64,000 bases of DNA, from assembly GCF_019797845.1 (NCBI RefSeq), contig NZ_CP081864.1, positions 1,116,001 through 1,180,000 of the forward strand, in the 5' to 3' direction. The first letter of the stretch is position 1. Every line of letters starts with the position of its first letter. Made by a program: the position numbers and the translations under genes. This document shows, in pieces, positions 10,812-21,780 of this stretch. The notes beneath the pieces are model-generated. The model saw only the letters and a list, made by a program, of their open reading frames with translations, did not search any database and had not been told where the DNA came from. The DNA is from Symbiopectobacterium purcellii (GTDB taxonomy: Bacteria; Pseudomonadota; Gammaproteobacteria; Enterobacterales; Enterobacteriaceae).

Positions 10812-12059
10812 ATGGCGTGGAATCAGCCCGGTAATAACGGACAGGACCGCGACCCGTGGGGGAGCAGCAATAATCAAGGCGGCAACTCTGGCGGAAACAA
10901 TAATAAAGGCGGCCGGGATCAGGGTCCTCCCGATCTGGATGATATCTTCCGCAAGCTGAGCAAAAAGCTGGGCGAACTGGGCGGAAGCAGGAATTCAGGT
11001 AACGGCGGCGGCACCTCTGGCAGCGGTCTGGGTGGCCGGGTCGTGGGTATTGTCGCGGTAGCTGCCGTGGTGATTTGGGCGGCGAGCGGCTTTTACACCA
11101 TCCGTGAAGCCGAGCGCGGTGTAGTGACACGCTTTGGCAAGTTCAGCCACCTGGTAGGGCCGGGTCTGAACTGGAAACCGACATTTATCGACTCGGTGCG
11201 TGCGGTAAACGTGGAATCGGTGCGTGAATTGGCCACCTCGGGCGTGATGTTGACGTCCGATGAAAACGTGGTGCGCGTAGAGATGAACGTTCAGTATCGT
11301 GTCACAGAGCCTGAGCGCTATCTGTTTAGCGTGACCAATGCCGATGACAGTCTGCGTCAGGCCACCGACAGCGCCCTGCGCGGCGTTATCGGTAAATACA
11401 CCATGGACAAAATCCTCACTGAGGGACGCTCCATCGTGCGTACTGACACGCAACGCGTATTGGAAGAAACCATTCGTCCGTACAACATGGGGTTAACCCT
11501 GTTGGACGTTAACTTCCAGGCGGCGCGTCCGCCGGAGGAAGTGAAAGCCGCGTTTGATGACGCTATCGCGGCACGCGAGAACGAACAGCAATACATTCGT
11601 GAGGCCGAAGCCTACGCCAACGAAGTGCAACCGCGTGCGAACGGTCAGGCACAGCGTGTGCTGGAAGAGGCTCGTGCTTATCGCGCGCGCATCACGCTTG
11701 AAGCGCAGGGTGAAGTGGCGCGTTTTGCCAAGATTCTGCCGGAATACAAAGCCGCGCCAGAAATTACCCGCGAACGTCTGTATATCGAAAGCATGGAGCG
11801 CGTACTGGGACATACCCGGAAAGTGTTGGTTAATGACAAAGGCAACAGCCTGATGGTGCTGCCGTTGGATCAACTGATGCGCGGTCAGACAGGCAATGCT
11901 AGCGGTAACGCCACCAGTAACACGACGGCTGCGCCGATGCGTCTGCCCTCTGCACCGAACAACAACGGAGCAACCACCGGACAAACCCGTACCAGCACGG
12001 GTGGAACCGTCATGGACCAGCGTCGCGCAAACGCGCAGCGTGATTTTGGGAGAGAATAA
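10812..12059 (+). CDS. hflK: FtsH modulator HflK (SPFH protein)
   Basis: With HflC it forms the large periplasmic SPFH complex around the membrane protease FtsH and restrains its activity. The N-terminus (about residues 1-75) is rich in Gly, Asn and Gln and cytoplasmic; one membrane span follows near residues 78-98 (VVGIVAVAAVVIWAASGFY); then come the SPFH domain beginning EAERGVVTRFGKF and an Ala/Glu/Gln-rich helical region. The C-terminal tail is rich in Asn, Thr and Ser. It has 415 residues (E. coli 419). GGAGC precedes the ATG. hflC starts two bases after its stop, so the pair is coupled. Confidence 0.95.
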   Translation: MAWNQPGNNGQDRDPWGSSNNQGGNSGGNNNKGGRDQGPPDLDDIFRKLSKKLGELGGSRNSGNGGGTSGSGLGGRVVGIVAVAAVVIWAASGFYTIREAERGVVTRFGKFSHLVGPGLNWKPTFIDSVRAVNVESVRELATSGVMLTSDENVVRVEMNVQYRVTEPERYLFSVTNADDSLRQATDSALRGVIGKYTMDKILTEGRSIVRTDTQRVLEETIRPYNMGLTLLDVNFQAARPPEEVKAAFDDAIAARENEQQYIREAEAYANEVQPRANGQAQRVLEEARAYRARITLEAQGEVARFAKILPEYKAAPEITRERLYIESMERVLGHTRKVLVNDKGNSLMVLPLDQLMRGQTGNASGNATSNTTAAPMRLPSAPNNNGATTGQTRTSTGGTVMDQRRANAQRDFGRE

Positions 12060-12061
12060 TA

Positions 12062-13051
12062 ATGCGTAAGTCTATCGTTTTTATCCTCGTCCTGGTGCTG
12101 ATGGCGCTGTATGCCTCAATGTTTGTGGTGCAGGAAGGCCAGCGCGGCATTGTGATGCGCTTTGGCAAAGTATTGCGCGATGATGAGAACAAGCCTGTTA
12201 TCTATGTGCCAGGCTTGCAGTTTAAAGTACCGTTTATTGATACCGTGAAGATGCTGGATGCGCGCATTCAGACCATGGAAAACCAGGCTGATCGCTTCAT
12301 CACTTCGGAGCAGAAAGACCTGATCGTGGATTCTTACATCAAATGGCGTATCAGTGATTTCAGCCGCTACTACCTGGCAACGGGCGGTGGTGATATTTCT
12401 CAGGCAGAAGTGCTGCTCAAACGTAAGTTCAGTGACCGCTTGCGTTCTGAAATCGGTCGTTTGGACGTGCGCGGTATTGTTACCGATTCCCGCGGTCGAC
12501 TGATGTTGGACGTGCGTGATGCGCTGAATACCGGTACCGGTGAAACCACCGAAGCGGATAGTGCCATTGCCTCTGCTGCTGCACGCGTGGAGCAAGAGAC
12601 CAAGGGTGCACAGCCGCATATCAACCCGAACAGTATGGCGGCTCTCGGTATTGAAGTGATCGATGTGCGTATCAAGCAGATCAACCTGCCGACGGAAGTG
12701 TCGGATGCGATCTTCGCCCGTATGCGTGCAGAACGTGAAGCGGTTGCCCGTCGTCACCGTTCTCAAGGTCAGGAACAGGCTGAGAAACTGAAAGCGGCGG
12801 CAGATTATTTGGTGACGCGCACCCTGGCCGAAGCGGAACGTGAAGCGCTGATCATGCGCGGTGAAGGGGATGCGGAAGCGGCCCGGTTGTTTGCCAACGC
12901 GTTTAGCGAAGATCCGAACTTCTATGCCTTTATCCGTAGCCTGCGTGCCTATGAAGCCAGCTTCAACGACAACCAGGACGTAATGGTGCTGAGCCCGGAC
13001 AGCGATTTCTTCCGCTATATGCGTTCACCCGCGACCTCGCTTGCACGCTGA
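12062..13051 (+). CDS. hflC: FtsH modulator HflC (SPFH protein)
   Basis: HflC is the partner of HflK in the FtsH-HflKC complex of the inner membrane. One N-terminal membrane span (about residues 4-20, IVFILVLVLMALYASMF) precedes the SPFH domain opening VVQEGQRGIVMRFGKV. The C-terminal third is a long helix rich in Ala, Glu and Arg (AEREAVARRHRSQGQEQAEKL), the segment that builds the cage wall in HflKC. It has 329 residues (E. coli 334). It begins two bases after the hflK stop, and a strong terminator 21 bases after its own stop closes the transcript. Confidence 0.96.
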   Translation: MRKSIVFILVLVLMALYASMFVVQEGQRGIVMRFGKVLRDDENKPVIYVPGLQFKVPFIDTVKMLDARIQTMENQADRFITSEQKDLIVDSYIKWRISDFSRYYLATGGGDISQAEVLLKRKFSDRLRSEIGRLDVRGIVTDSRGRLMLDVRDALNTGTGETTEADSAIASAAARVEQETKGAQPHINPNSMAALGIEVIDVRIKQINLPTEVSDAIFARMRAEREAVARRHRSQGQEQAEKLKAAADYLVTRTLAEAEREALIMRGEGDAEAARLFANAFSEDPNFYAFIRSLRAYEASFNDNQDVMVLSPDSDFFRYMRSPATSLAR

Positions 13052-13072
13052 TTAGTCTTACCGTTTTTCACC

Positions 13073-13102
13073 AAAAGCCCGTATGGTTATACGGGCTTTT
13101 TT
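13073..13102 (+). terminator. Rho-independent terminator after hflC
   Basis: AAAAGCCCGTAT at 13073-13084 pairs perfectly with ATACGGGCTTTT at 13089-13100 around a GGTT loop, and the T run continues to 13102. It closes the hflX-hflK-hflC transcript, and yjeT starts 28 bases downstream. Confidence 0.9.
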
Positions 13103-13130
13103 AATGGCAAAATTTTCCATTGGAGTGGGT

Positions 13131-13331
13131 ATGAGTATCACCATTTGGCTGGCACTGGGCCTGGTCTTGATTGTGGAAGGGCTGGGGCCGCTGCTGTTTC
13201 CTCGTATTTGGCGGCGCATTATTCTGGCAATGGCGCAGCAGCCAGACACGATTTTACGCCGTTGTGGCGGTGGATTAGTGGTTGCCGGCATTGTGATCTA
13301 CTACATGTTGCGTCATCGCGCGGGAAGCTAA
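13131..13331 (+). CDS. yjeT: Small membrane protein YjeT (DUF2065)
   Basis: A 66-residue membrane protein of unknown function lying between hflC and purA as in E. coli, where YjeT has 65 residues. Two hydrophobic segments (about residues 4-20 and 42-58) flank a short basic loop. The conserved words are EGLGPLLFP and ILRRCGGGLVVAGIVIYYMLR. The frame is open 16 codons upstream, but those codons overlap the hflC terminator. The ATG at 13131 has TGGAGTG just before it and matches the family length, so it is chosen. Confidence 0.88.
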   Translation: MSITIWLALGLVLIVEGLGPLLFPRIWRRIILAMAQQPDTILRRCGGGLVVAGIVIYYMLRHRAGS

Positions 13332-13396
13332 ATGGTCTCAAAAAATGTGCGCAAAAGTATGCTAAAAGTACTGAAAGCAACCAAGTGAGATGATAG

Positions 13397-14728
<1,332 letters not shown>

Positions 14729-14749
14729 ATAACACTACGCGCATAAACG

Positions 14750-14777
14750 AAAAAAGGACGGGAAACCGTCCTTTTTT
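14750..14777. terminator. Bidirectional terminator between purA and mpl
   Basis: AAAAAAGGACGG at 14750-14761 pairs perfectly with CCGTCCTTTTTT at 14766-14777 around a GAAA tetraloop. The A run on one side and T run on the other let it terminate purA on the plus strand and mpl, which ends at 14786, on the minus strand. Confidence 0.92.
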
Positions 14778-14785
14778 GTTGTATT

Positions 14786-16177
14786 TTACAGCGCGTCGCT
14801 TTCACCCTGAGCGGATGCCGCTTTCTTCTCCAACGCTGCCAACAGTGTGTTGTGAATATTCCCGAACCCACCGTTACTCATCACCAGAATATGATCGCCC
14901 GGTTGAGCGGTTTTGGCCATCATCTCGACCAGCGTGTCGATATCCGCGCTCCAGTGTGCCGGCTGCACACAGGCATCAGCCACTTCAACCACTTGCCACG
15001 GAATATGCTGCGGCTGGAACAGGAATACCTCGTCAGCACGCCCTAATGACGGCGCCAGCTCATTCTTGATAACCCCCATTTTCATGGTGTTTGAGCGCGG
15101 CTCCAGCACGGCCAGAATGCGTGCCGTTCCACCCACTTTACTGCGTAATGCCGCCAGCGTGGCGAGAATCGCCGTCGGGTGGTGCGCAAAATCGTCATAG
15201 ACGCTGATATTGTTGACGGTACCGCGTAGTTCCAGGCGGCGACGGGCGTTAATAAACCCACCCAGCGCACGGCAAGCTTCGGCCGCGGGTACGCCGACAT
15301 GGCGCGCCGCCGCGATGGCCATCAGCGCGTTGTGCATGTTGTGCTCGCCCACCAGCTTCCAGCGCACTTCGCCGACCCACTCATCATTCAGATAAACCTG
15401 AAATTCACTGGCATCGGTCGTGACCTTCTTCGCGTTCCACACACCGTCGTCGCCCACCAGTTCCTGCTCGCTCCAACAGCCCATGCCGATCACCTGCTTA
15501 AGGTGTAAGTCATTGTCAGGTATTATAATTTTTCCAGTCCCCGGCACCAGGCGAACCAGATGGTGGAACTGTTTCTGAATGGCTTTCAGATCGTCAAAGA
15601 TATCGGCATGATCGAATTCCAGGTTGTTAAGAATCAGCGTGCGCGGCGCGTAGTGCACGAATTTCGAACGTTTGTCGAAGAACGCACAGTCATATTCGTC
15701 GGCTTCCACTACCATAAAGGTGCCGCCGCCCAGACGGGCAGAAACGGTGAAGTTGCCGGGTACCCCGCCGATGACGAATCCGGGCTGGTAGCCGCAGGCT
15801 TCCAGAATCCAGGTTACCATTCCGGCAGTGGTGGTTTTACCGTGTGTGCCCGCAACGGCAATCACCCAGCGTTCACGCAGCACGGCGTCATGCAGCCACT
15901 GCGGCCCAGAGACGTAGGGAATGTTTTTTTCCAGCACCGCTTCAACGCAGGGGTTGCCGCGGCTCATGGCGTTGCCGATGATCACCAAATCTGGCGCAGG
16001 GTCTAGCTGTGCGGGATCATATCCCTGAATGAGGCTGATGCCTTGTTCTTCCAGCAACGTGCTCATCGGAGGATAGACGTTGGCATCCGAACCGGTAACC
16101 TCATGTCCCAGTGAACGCGCGAGCAGTGCCAAACCGCCCATAAAGGTGCCGCAGATGCCCAAAATATGAATACGCAT
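14786..16177 (-). CDS. mpl: UDP-N-acetylmuramate:tripeptide ligase Mpl
   Basis: Mpl reattaches the recycled murein tripeptide L-Ala-gamma-D-Glu-meso-DAP to UDP-MurNAc, saving de novo peptidoglycan synthesis. The 463 residues (E. coli 457) show the Mur-ligase order: an N-terminal Rossmann domain (MRIHILGICGTFMGGLALLA), an ATPase domain with AGTHGKTTTAGM near residue 109 and NNLEFDHADIF, and a C-terminal domain starting near residue 310 with YDDFAHHPTAI. It is divergent from fbp as in E. coli. AmpG, the permease that imports the recycled muropeptides, is also in this window (61571-63055). Confidence 0.95.
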   Translation of the reverse strand: MRIHILGICGTFMGGLALLARSLGHEVTGSDANVYPPMSTLLEEQGISLIQGYDPAQLDPAPDLVIIGNAMSRGNPCVEAVLEKNIPYVSGPQWLHDAVLRERWVIAVAGTHGKTTTAGMVTWILEACGYQPGFVIGGVPGNFTVSARLGGGTFMVVEADEYDCAFFDKRSKFVHYAPRTLILNNLEFDHADIFDDLKAIQKQFHHLVRLVPGTGKIIIPDNDLHLKQVIGMGCWSEQELVGDDGVWNAKKVTTDASEFQVYLNDEWVGEVRWKLVGEHNMHNALMAIAAARHVGVPAAEACRALGGFINARRRLELRGTVNNISVYDDFAHHPTAILATLAALRSKVGGTARILAVLEPRSNTMKMGVIKNELAPSLGRADEVFLFQPQHIPWQVVEVADACVQPAHWSADIDTLVEMMAKTAQPGDHILVMSNGGFGNIHNTLLAALEKKAASAQGESDAL

Positions 16178-16343
16178 ACATTTTCCATCAGTTCCTGAAA
16201 GTCTTCGCGTATTCTAGCGCCTGGATTACGCATAAGAAATGGATTTGACTAGGTGCGGCTTTCTGTTTGGGCTACACTGCATGCGCAAACATGAGCGGTG
16301 AAAATTGAAACCGCTTTTCATTCGTAGATTCTGGAATAGTGTT

Positions 16344-17348
16344 ATGAAAACGTTAGGCGAATTTATCGTCGAAAAACAGCACGATTTCTCTCACGCAACC
16401 GGTGAACTGACCGCGCTGTTGTCCGCACTCAAACTTGGCGCCAAAATTATTCACCGTGATATCAACAAAGCTGGATTGGTTGATATCCTGGGAACCAGCG
16501 GCGTGTCGAACGTTCAGGGCGAAGTGCAGATGAAGCTGGATCTGTATGCCAATGAAAAACTGAAAGCGGCACTGAAAGCGCGTGGTGAAGTAGCGGGGAT
16601 TGCCTCCGAAGAAGAAGATGAGATCGTCGTTTTTGAAGGCGACCGTGGTCTAAATGCCAAATATGTGGTGTTAATGGATCCGCTGGATGGTTCTTCCAAC
16701 ATTGATGTTAACGTATCTGTTGGCACCATCTTCTCCATTTATCGTCGTATTACCCCGTTGGGTACGCCGGTTACGGAAGCCGATTTCCTGCAACCGGGTA
16801 ACAAACAGGTGGCAGCAGGGTATATCGTGTACGGTTCTTCAACCATGCTGGTGTATACCACCGGTCACGGCGTGCATGCCTTTACCTATGATCCTTCCCT
16901 GGGCGTTTTCTGCCTGTCGCACGAGCGTGTGCATTTCCCGGAAAAAGGGAACATGTACTCGATTAACGAAGGGAACTACATCAAATTCCCGCAAGGTGTG
17001 AAGAAATACATCAAGTATTGCCAGGAACAGGATGAAGCCACGCAGCGTCCTTACACCTCGCGCTATATCGGCTCACTGGTGGCGGATTTTCACCGTAACC
17101 TGCTGAAAGGCGGCATCTACTTGTATCCGAGCACCGCAAGCTATCCGAAAGGAAAACTGCGCTTACTGTACGAATGCAATCCGATGGCATTCCTGGCAGA
17201 ACAGGCAGGCGGTAAAGCCAGCGATGGCGCACGCCGTATTCTTGATATTGTGCCGGAGAAATTGCACCAGCGCTGCCCGTTCTTTGTCGGCACCGAATCC
17301 ATGGTGAACGACGTGGAACATTTCATCGCTGAGTTCCCGGACGAATAG
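16344..17348 (+). CDS. fbp: Class I fructose-1,6-bisphosphatase
   Basis: Fbp hydrolyses fructose 1,6-bisphosphate to fructose 6-phosphate in gluconeogenesis. It has 334 residues (E. coli 332). The metal and catalytic motifs are ASEEEDE and [13 protein letters not shown], with the substrate-binding stretch [24 protein letters not shown] in the second half. The start is placed at [12 protein letters not shown]; the frame is open 13 codons upstream but the E. coli protein begins at this methionine. In this window fbp acts opposite glycolysis, while fbaA, pgk, epd and tktA carry the same triose and pentose metabolism. Confidence 0.96.
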   Translation: MKTLGEFIVEKQHDFSHATGELTALLSALKLGAKIIHRDINKAGLVDILGTSGVSNVQGEVQMKLDLYANEKLKAALKARGEVAGIASEEEDEIVVFEGDRGLNAKYVVLMDPLDGSSNIDVNVSVGTIFSIYRRITPLGTPVTEADFLQPGNKQVAAGYIVYGSSTMLVYTTGHGVHAFTYDPSLGVFCLSHERVHFPEKGNMYSINEGNYIKFPQGVKKYIKYCQEQDEATQRPYTSRYIGSLVADFHRNLLKGGIYLYPSTASYPKGKLRLLYECNPMAFLAEQAGGKASDGARRILDIVPEKLHQRCPFFVGTESMVNDVEHFIAEFPDE

Positions 17349-17365
17349 CGACGGTTTGCACGAAC

Positions 17366-17397
17366 GCCGCTGAGAGGTATTGCCATACCCTAGCGGC
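17366..17397. terminator. Hairpin between fbp and ruvX
   Basis: GCCGCT at 17366-17371 pairs with AGCGGC at 17392-17397, and inside it GGTAT (17376-17380) pairs with ATACC (17385-17389) around TGCC. There is no long T run, so efficient intrinsic termination is uncertain. It sits between the convergent ends of fbp and ruvX. Confidence 0.5.
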
Positions 17398-17444
17398 TTC
17401 GCGTGGCCAATATCCTTGCTGCGTGAAACTGACTGGGTATCGCT

Positions 17445-17873
17445 TTACTGCCCCGGCGTTTGACGACTGAACCAGCTTTCCAGAATAATGACGGCCGAGG
17501 TGGCATCCACCTGGCCTTTATTCAATGCGCGAAACCCGCCGCGTTCAAACAGGTCTGCCCGTGCTTCTACGGTGCTCAGACGTTCATCCTGTAGTTCGAC
17601 CGGTTTGCCGAAACGACCGTGTAAGCGGTTGGCGAACTTGCGTGCTCTTGCTGTCAGCTCCTGCTCGCTGCCATCCATGTTCAGCGGTAATCCCACCACC
17701 AGTAAATCAGGCTGCCACTCGTTGATCACTTTTTCTACCTGATTCCAGTCAGGCACGCCATCCTGCGCCTTGAACGCGGTAAGCGGTCGCGCGGTGCCGG
17801 TGACCTCTTGGCCGATGGCTACGCCGATGCTTTTGGTGCCAAAATCGAAGGCCATCAGGGTTCGGTTGGTCAT
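17445..17873 (-). CDS. ruvX: RuvX/YqgF, Holliday-junction-resolvase-like 16S rRNA processing nuclease
   Basis: YqgF is an RNase-H-fold protein implicated in maturing the 5' end of 16S rRNA. It has 142 residues (E. coli 138). [14 protein letters not shown] at residues 9-22 holds the first catalytic Asp, [12 protein letters not shown] the conserved loop, and the C-terminal [11 protein letters not shown] the final acidic residues. Its start codon overlaps the yqgE stop (ATGA on the minus strand), so the two are coupled, as in E. coli. Confidence 0.94.
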   Translation of the reverse strand: MTNRTLMAFDFGTKSIGVAIGQEVTGTARPLTAFKAQDGVPDWNQVEKVINEWQPDLLVVGLPLNMDGSEQELTARARKFANRLHGRFGKPVELQDERLSTVEARADLFERGGFRALNKGQVDATSAVIILESWFSRQTPGQ

Positions 17874-18436
17874 CAGGCATGCCCCGCATCGGCGACGATA
17901 TTATGGATATCGATACCAATCCTTTTGGCTGCCATGCGCCAACGCTTGGCTATCGGGGTATGGAACAGGATATCGGCTTCTGCCGGGGCGGTGAGCCACA
18001 CGTTCTCCAGCAGCTCAGTTTCCAATTGTCCCTGTTCCCAGCCGGAATAGCCCAAAGCAACCATCGTTTCTCGGGGCTGTGTCGGCGTGCCCAGTGTCTC
18101 CAGCACATCTTTTGACGTGGTAACCATCACATCGCTGGAAATACTGATGCTGGAGCCAAAACCCGATTGCGGCGTGTGCAGAATAAAACCACGATCGTCC
18201 GCCAGTGGACCACCGGAAAACACCGGTTTATCCAGACGAATATCGGGATCGCGCGGCGTTGGTTCGATATGCAGCTTGCTCAGGATATCTTCTACCGAAA
18301 ATTGGTCCATCGGTTTGTTGACGATAAGCCCCATTGCGCCGTCTTCGTTGTGCTCGAAAATATAGATCAGGGCGCGTTTGAACACCGGGTCCTGAACGGC
18401 TGGCATGGCGATAAGAAAATGATGCTGTAAATTCAT
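17873..18436 (-). CDS. yqgE: YqgE/AlgH family protein
   Basis: A 187-residue cytoplasmic protein of the UPF0301 (DUF179) family, equal in length to E. coli YqgE; its molecular function is not established. [19 protein letters not shown], the central [13 protein letters not shown] and [20 protein letters not shown] are family hallmarks. It sits between gshB and ruvX, coupled to ruvX by an overlapping stop and start, and separated from gshB by 164 bases that carry a tandem repeat. Confidence 0.93.
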   Translation of the reverse strand: MNLQHHFLIAMPAVQDPVFKRALIYIFEHNEDGAMGLIVNKPMDQFSVEDILSKLHIEPTPRDPDIRLDKPVFSGGPLADDRGFILHTPQSGFGSSISISSDVMVTTSKDVLETLGTPTQPRETMVALGYSGWEQGQLETELLENVWLTAPAEADILFHTPIAKRWRMAAKRIGIDIHNIVADAGHA

Positions 18437-18538
18437 TGTGCGTGGTTATTCGCTCTTGTCAGGGAGAAGGGGAAGCCCGTGTTGCCACGGGCTGGTATCG
18501 GTGGATATCCCTCATGCTGGGCACCGCAATGCAAGATA

Positions 18539-18606
18539 CCTTAACGCGAAGTGCCTTAACGTAGAGCACATTACTGCCAAGAACCTTAACGTTTAGAACA
18601 TTAACG
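18539..18606. repeat. 15-bp tandem repeat copying the gshB stop codon in frame
   Basis: Units start at 18539, 18554, 18569, 18584 and 18599, exactly 15 bases apart. On the plus strand they begin CCTTAACG, CCTTAACG, CATTACTG, CCTTAACG and CATTAACG. Read on the gshB strand, the real stop CGT TAA is followed in the same frame by further TAA codons at every fifth codon (preceded by CGT, CAG, CGT and CGT). The array lies wholly downstream of the coding region. A second 15-bp array at the end of the gene at 52558 has the same arrangement. Confidence 0.8.
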
Positions 18607-19560
18607 CTGGCGATCGGCCAGGCGGTGCTCAATGGCATCCATCAGCATACCGGTGATGGAAACATCAGGAAATGCCGCTTCGATTTCCCGCACGCAGGTA
18701 GGGCTGGTCACGTTGATTTCGGTCAGTCGATCGCCGATGACATCAAGACCGACAAAAATCAGCCCTTTCTGTTTCAACGTAGGTGCTACCGCACGAGCGA
18801 TTTGCCAATCGCTTTCCGTCAGCGGGCGTGCTTCACCGCGTCCGCCTGCGGCCAGATTACCGCGCGTTTCCCCGCTTTTCGGGATACGCGCCAGGCAATA
18901 GGGCACGGGTTCGCCGTCCACCACCAGAATGCGTTTGTCACCGTCTTTGATGGCGGGCAGGTAGTTTTGCGCCATGCAATAGCGCTGGCCGTGTTCGGTC
19001 AGGGTTTCGATGATAACCGAAACGTTAGCGTCATCCTGTTTCAACCGGAAAATTGACGCGCCGCCCATACCATCCAGCGGTTTGAGGATCACATCACCAT
19101 GCTGCTGGTGGAACTGACGCAGCTTGTCGGCGCGGCGCGTGACCAGCGTATCCGGCGTCAGGTGTGGGAACCAGGCGGTAAACAGCTTCTCGTTACAGTC
19201 ACGCAGACTTTGCGGTTTGTTGACGATCAGCGTGCCTTTTTCTTCTGCCCGTTCCAGAATATAGGTGGCATAGATGAATTCGGTATCGAACGGCGGATCC
19301 TTACGCATCAGGACCGCATCCAGTTCGTGCAGGGCAATATCCTGCTCACCGTGAAAATCGTACCAGCCGTCATAGTCGTACTGTACGCTGAGGCGACGCG
19401 TGGTGGCACGGGCTTCACCGGCATGAAGATAGAGGTCGTTCATCTCCATGTAATGCAGCTCATAACCGCGGCGTTGCGCTTCTAACAGCATGGCAAAGCT
19501 GGTGTCTTTCTTGATGTTGATGGAATCGATAGGATCCATCACGATGCCGAGCTTGATCAT
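18601..19560 (-). CDS. gshB: Glutathione synthetase GshB
   Basis: GshB joins gamma-glutamylcysteine and glycine with ATP to make glutathione. The 319 residues compare with 316 in E. coli. The N-terminus MIKLGIVMDPIDSINIKKDTSFAML is typical, followed by the ATP-grasp region DVILKPLDGMGGASIFR and, near the C-terminus, the glycine-rich AAGGRGEARPLT and FVGLDVIGDRLTEINVTSPT (metal-binding Glu and Asn). GGAGAAAAACC precedes the start. The stop codon is the first unit of a 15-bp tandem repeat. It lies downstream of rsmE with a 12-base gap. Confidence 0.96.
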   Translation of the reverse strand: MIKLGIVMDPIDSINIKKDTSFAMLLEAQRRGYELHYMEMNDLYLHAGEARATTRRLSVQYDYDGWYDFHGEQDIALHELDAVLMRKDPPFDTEFIYATYILERAEEKGTLIVNKPQSLRDCNEKLFTAWFPHLTPDTLVTRRADKLRQFHQQHGDVILKPLDGMGGASIFRLKQDDANVSVIIETLTEHGQRYCMAQNYLPAIKDGDKRILVVDGEPVPYCLARIPKSGETRGNLAAGGRGEARPLTESDWQIARAVAPTLKQKGLIFVGLDVIGDRLTEINVTSPTCVREIEAAFPDVSITGMLMDAIEHRLADRQR

Positions 19561-19572
19561 GGTTTTTCTCCT

Positions 19573-20307
19573 TTACCCCACATCGCCGAAACGCACCTGT
19601 AAGGCGGTAATGGCGGTAAGTGCAGTCGTTTCAGTACGTAAAACGCGCGGCCCCAACAGAATGTCAGTGAAGTGGTGCTGGGCCGTCATCGCGATCTCAT
19701 CGGCAGACAGGCCCCCTTCGGGACCAATGAGTAACCGAACGCGCGAGAGCGGTGCAGGCAGCGTATTAATGCTGTGCTTCGCGCGCGGGTGTAAATTCAA
19801 TTTCAGCGCTTCATCGTGCTCGGTACACCACGCGTCGAGCGACATGGCGGGCCGGATTTCAGGGATCTTGTTTCGGCCACACTGTTCACAGGCGGCGATG
19901 GCGATTTTTTGCCACTGCGCGATTTTTTTCTCGAGTCGCTCACCGTCCAGCTTCACGCCGCAACGTTCAGAAAACAGCGGTGTGATGACATTAACCCCGA
20001 GCTCAATGGATTTTTGCACGGTGAACTCCATCTTCTCGCCGCGCGACATCACCTGACCCAGATGCAGATGGAGCGGTGACTCTTTGTCCTGCCAAACGCC
20101 AGGCTGCGTGCGGACGATAACCTGTTTTTTACTGACCGATAGGATCTCGGCGGCAAAAACGTGGTTGCTGCCGTCAAAAAGTTGCACTGCTTCGCCCGGA
20201 TTCATGCGCAGCACGCGGCCCACATGATTGGCAGCATCGTCGCTTAATTCGATGTCACCCCCCGTGAGCGGCACGGTCGCGGGGTGAAAAATACGCGGTA
20301 TTCGCAT
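19573..20307 (-). CDS. rsmE: 16S rRNA m3U1498 methyltransferase RsmE
   Basis: RsmE methylates N3 of U1498 in 16S rRNA of the 30S subunit. The 244 residues (E. coli 243) contain an N-terminal PUA-like domain ([30 protein letters not shown]) and a C-terminal SPOUT domain with the knot motifs [13 protein letters not shown] and [16 protein letters not shown], which bind S-adenosylmethionine. It forms a minus-strand run with gshB, and the SAM it uses is made by metK about 1.7 kb upstream. Confidence 0.95.
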   Translation of the reverse strand: MRIPRIFHPATVPLTGGDIELSDDAANHVGRVLRMNPGEAVQLFDGSNHVFAAEILSVSKKQVIVRTQPGVWQDKESPLHLHLGQVMSRGEKMEFTVQKSIELGVNVITPLFSERCGVKLDGERLEKKIAQWQKIAIAACEQCGRNKIPEIRPAMSLDAWCTEHDEALKLNLHPRAKHSINTLPAPLSRVRLLIGPEGGLSADEIAMTAQHHFTDILLGPRVLRTETTALTAITALQVRFGDVG

Positions 20308-20429
20308 AGGTCTATCTTGGCCTTCGGTGATTCACAAGCGCGTGTCTGGCGGCGATGTTGCTACGTTATCGCCGCCGCAAATGTCGTGGTCAGCGGCGTT
20401 GGTTGAACGCTCTATAGTAGGTAGTGGAA

Positions 20430-21128
20430 CTAGCGCTGGCAAGCCTGCTGAACGTAAGGATTATGATTTCCCTGCTGCTCGGCAATGCGCTGGTCACGGG
20501 TGCATTCCCAGGGGGTCACCGGGTAGCGCTTGTCCCATGCGGTAAACAATTGAGTTTGCTGGCTTGAAAGCCGCAGCTGGTAGCGATCGCGCATATAAAA
20601 ATAGGTCCGGGCGATAGCCCCGCGTGCCCGCTCGGGCGGTTCTGCCAGCTTGTTTTTGAAATCAATCTTCATCGCGCATTGGCCGTATTGGCCTTCGCCA
20701 CCGTTCCATTGGCCATACATGAAGTTACCGCGATCGCCATTCACCTCACCAACACTGGGTTGCAGGTTGTGCAGGTCGGTTTCCATGTCGCGATACACCT
20801 CATCGCGGGTACAGTTCTTTCTACCGCCGTCTTGCCAGCATTGGCGTTGATGGCCGAACTGCCAGGCCGGCACCACGTGTTCCCACTCGATACGCTGAGC
20901 ACGATCGGCATTTTTGCGCACGGTATAACCGCAGGAGGCGAGGTCAGGGGTGCCTTTTTTGCCGTCCCAGGAGATACGACAACCGCAATAGAAGGAGCCG
21001 GGGGCGTCCTGATGAATTTGCGCGGCAATGGCTTTGGCCTGAGTGAAGTTATTGATGGTTTGCGCTGCGGCAAACGCCGAAAACAGTGCACCACTCAGTG
21101 TGGAAATAACAAGAATGTTGCGAAGCAT
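20430..21128 (-). CDS. endA: Periplasmic endonuclease I EndA
   Basis: EndA is a non-specific periplasmic DNase that cuts double-stranded DNA. The 232 residues (E. coli 235) begin with a signal peptide (about 1-22, [23 protein letters not shown]). The His-Me finger nuclease core is visible: [14 protein letters not shown], and [17 protein letters not shown]. Several cysteines (FYCGC, SCGY, QCW, NCTRDE) can form the disulfides that keep the enzyme inactive in reducing cytoplasm. It is intact and lies between rsmE and sprT as in E. coli. Confidence 0.95.
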   Translation of the reverse strand: MLRNILVISTLSGALFSAFAAAQTINNFTQAKAIAAQIHQDAPGSFYCGCRISWDGKKGTPDLASCGYTVRKNADRAQRIEWEHVVPAWQFGHQRQCWQDGGRKNCTRDEVYRDMETDLHNLQPSVGEVNGDRGNFMYGQWNGGEGQYGQCAMKIDFKNKLAEPPERARGAIARTYFYMRDRYQLRLSSQQTQLFTAWDKRYPVTPWECTRDQRIAEQQGNHNPYVQQACQR

Positions 21129-21230
21129 GTTCCAAATCTACTCATTGGCGTAAAACGCGCAGAGTAGCGAACGTCGACCTGTCACGCAAATGGATACTGT
21201 GCATTTTGTTGTGCCGTGAGAGCGAAAGGC

Positions 21231-21743
21231 TCAGGTCTGTGGCACGGCGTCAAACTGGAGTGGTTTACCGCACTTCAGGCAGCTATAGGTGGCATCGCCA
21301 CGTTGGGCACGGTAATGGCGACGTACGCTTAGCTGATGCTGCTGACAGGCGCAACGATAAGGGTAGGTTTTGCCCTGCACTGAGGCCGTGGCGAAGCGGT
21401 GCGTGCGTTTCGCCGGGGTTTGCAGAATCTGTTCCATCATCCAGCGCCATTCTTTGCCATGGGGCGCTACGCGACCGAAGCGGGCATACACCAGCAGATG
21501 AGCCAGTTCGTGGGGGACGACCTCATCAATGAAAGCCTGCTGGTTTTCCAGCAACAGCACCGGGTTCAGACGGATTTCCCATTGCTGGAGCCAGGCGGTC
21601 CCGGCGGTTGCTCCGCGCTGCTGATAGCTGACGCTGGGCTCCGAATACTGGCTGCCTAAGGCTTGATTAGCGAATTGCAGGCGTTCACGCAGACAGTGCA
21701 TGACAGCGTTATGGAGCGCGATAGGGATGCGAGGCGAGTTCAT
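21231..21743 (-). CDS. sprT: SprT family zinc metalloprotein
   Basis: A 170-residue SprT-like protein (E. coli SprT has 165). It contains [13 protein letters not shown], an HExxH zinc-protease signature, and a C-terminal zinc ribbon with [13 protein letters not shown] and CLKCGK. SprT-like domains resemble the SPRTN protease that clears DNA-protein crosslinks; the bacterial role is not settled. The start is placed at [10 protein letters not shown], which aligns with E. coli SprT; the frame extends 12 codons further upstream. It follows metK on the same strand; galP, which lies between them in E. coli, is absent. Confidence 0.92.
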   Translation of the reverse strand: MNSPRIPIALHNAVMHCLRERLQFANQALGSQYSEPSVSYQQRGATAGTAWLQQWEIRLNPVLLLENQQAFIDEVVPHELAHLLVYARFGRVAPHGKEWRWMMEQILQTPAKRTHRFATASVQGKTYPYRCACQQHQLSVRRHYRAQRGDATYSCLKCGKPLQFDAVPQT

Positions 21744-21780
21744 GGGGTTGAGGATAGAACGAGTCCAAACGGGATGCAAC

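Noticed and set aside
10812..11040. Glycine/asparagine-rich N-terminus of hflK as a sign of frameshift
   Set aside because: E. coli HflK has the same kind of Gly/Asn-rich N-terminus and similar length.
12116..12766. 216-codon minus-strand frame opposite hflC
   Set aside because: Shadow of hflC; no independent support.
18539..18606. The 15-bp array after gshB as a CRISPR or iteron array
   Set aside because: Units are contiguous without spacers, degenerate and only 15 bp, and no cas or rep gene is near.
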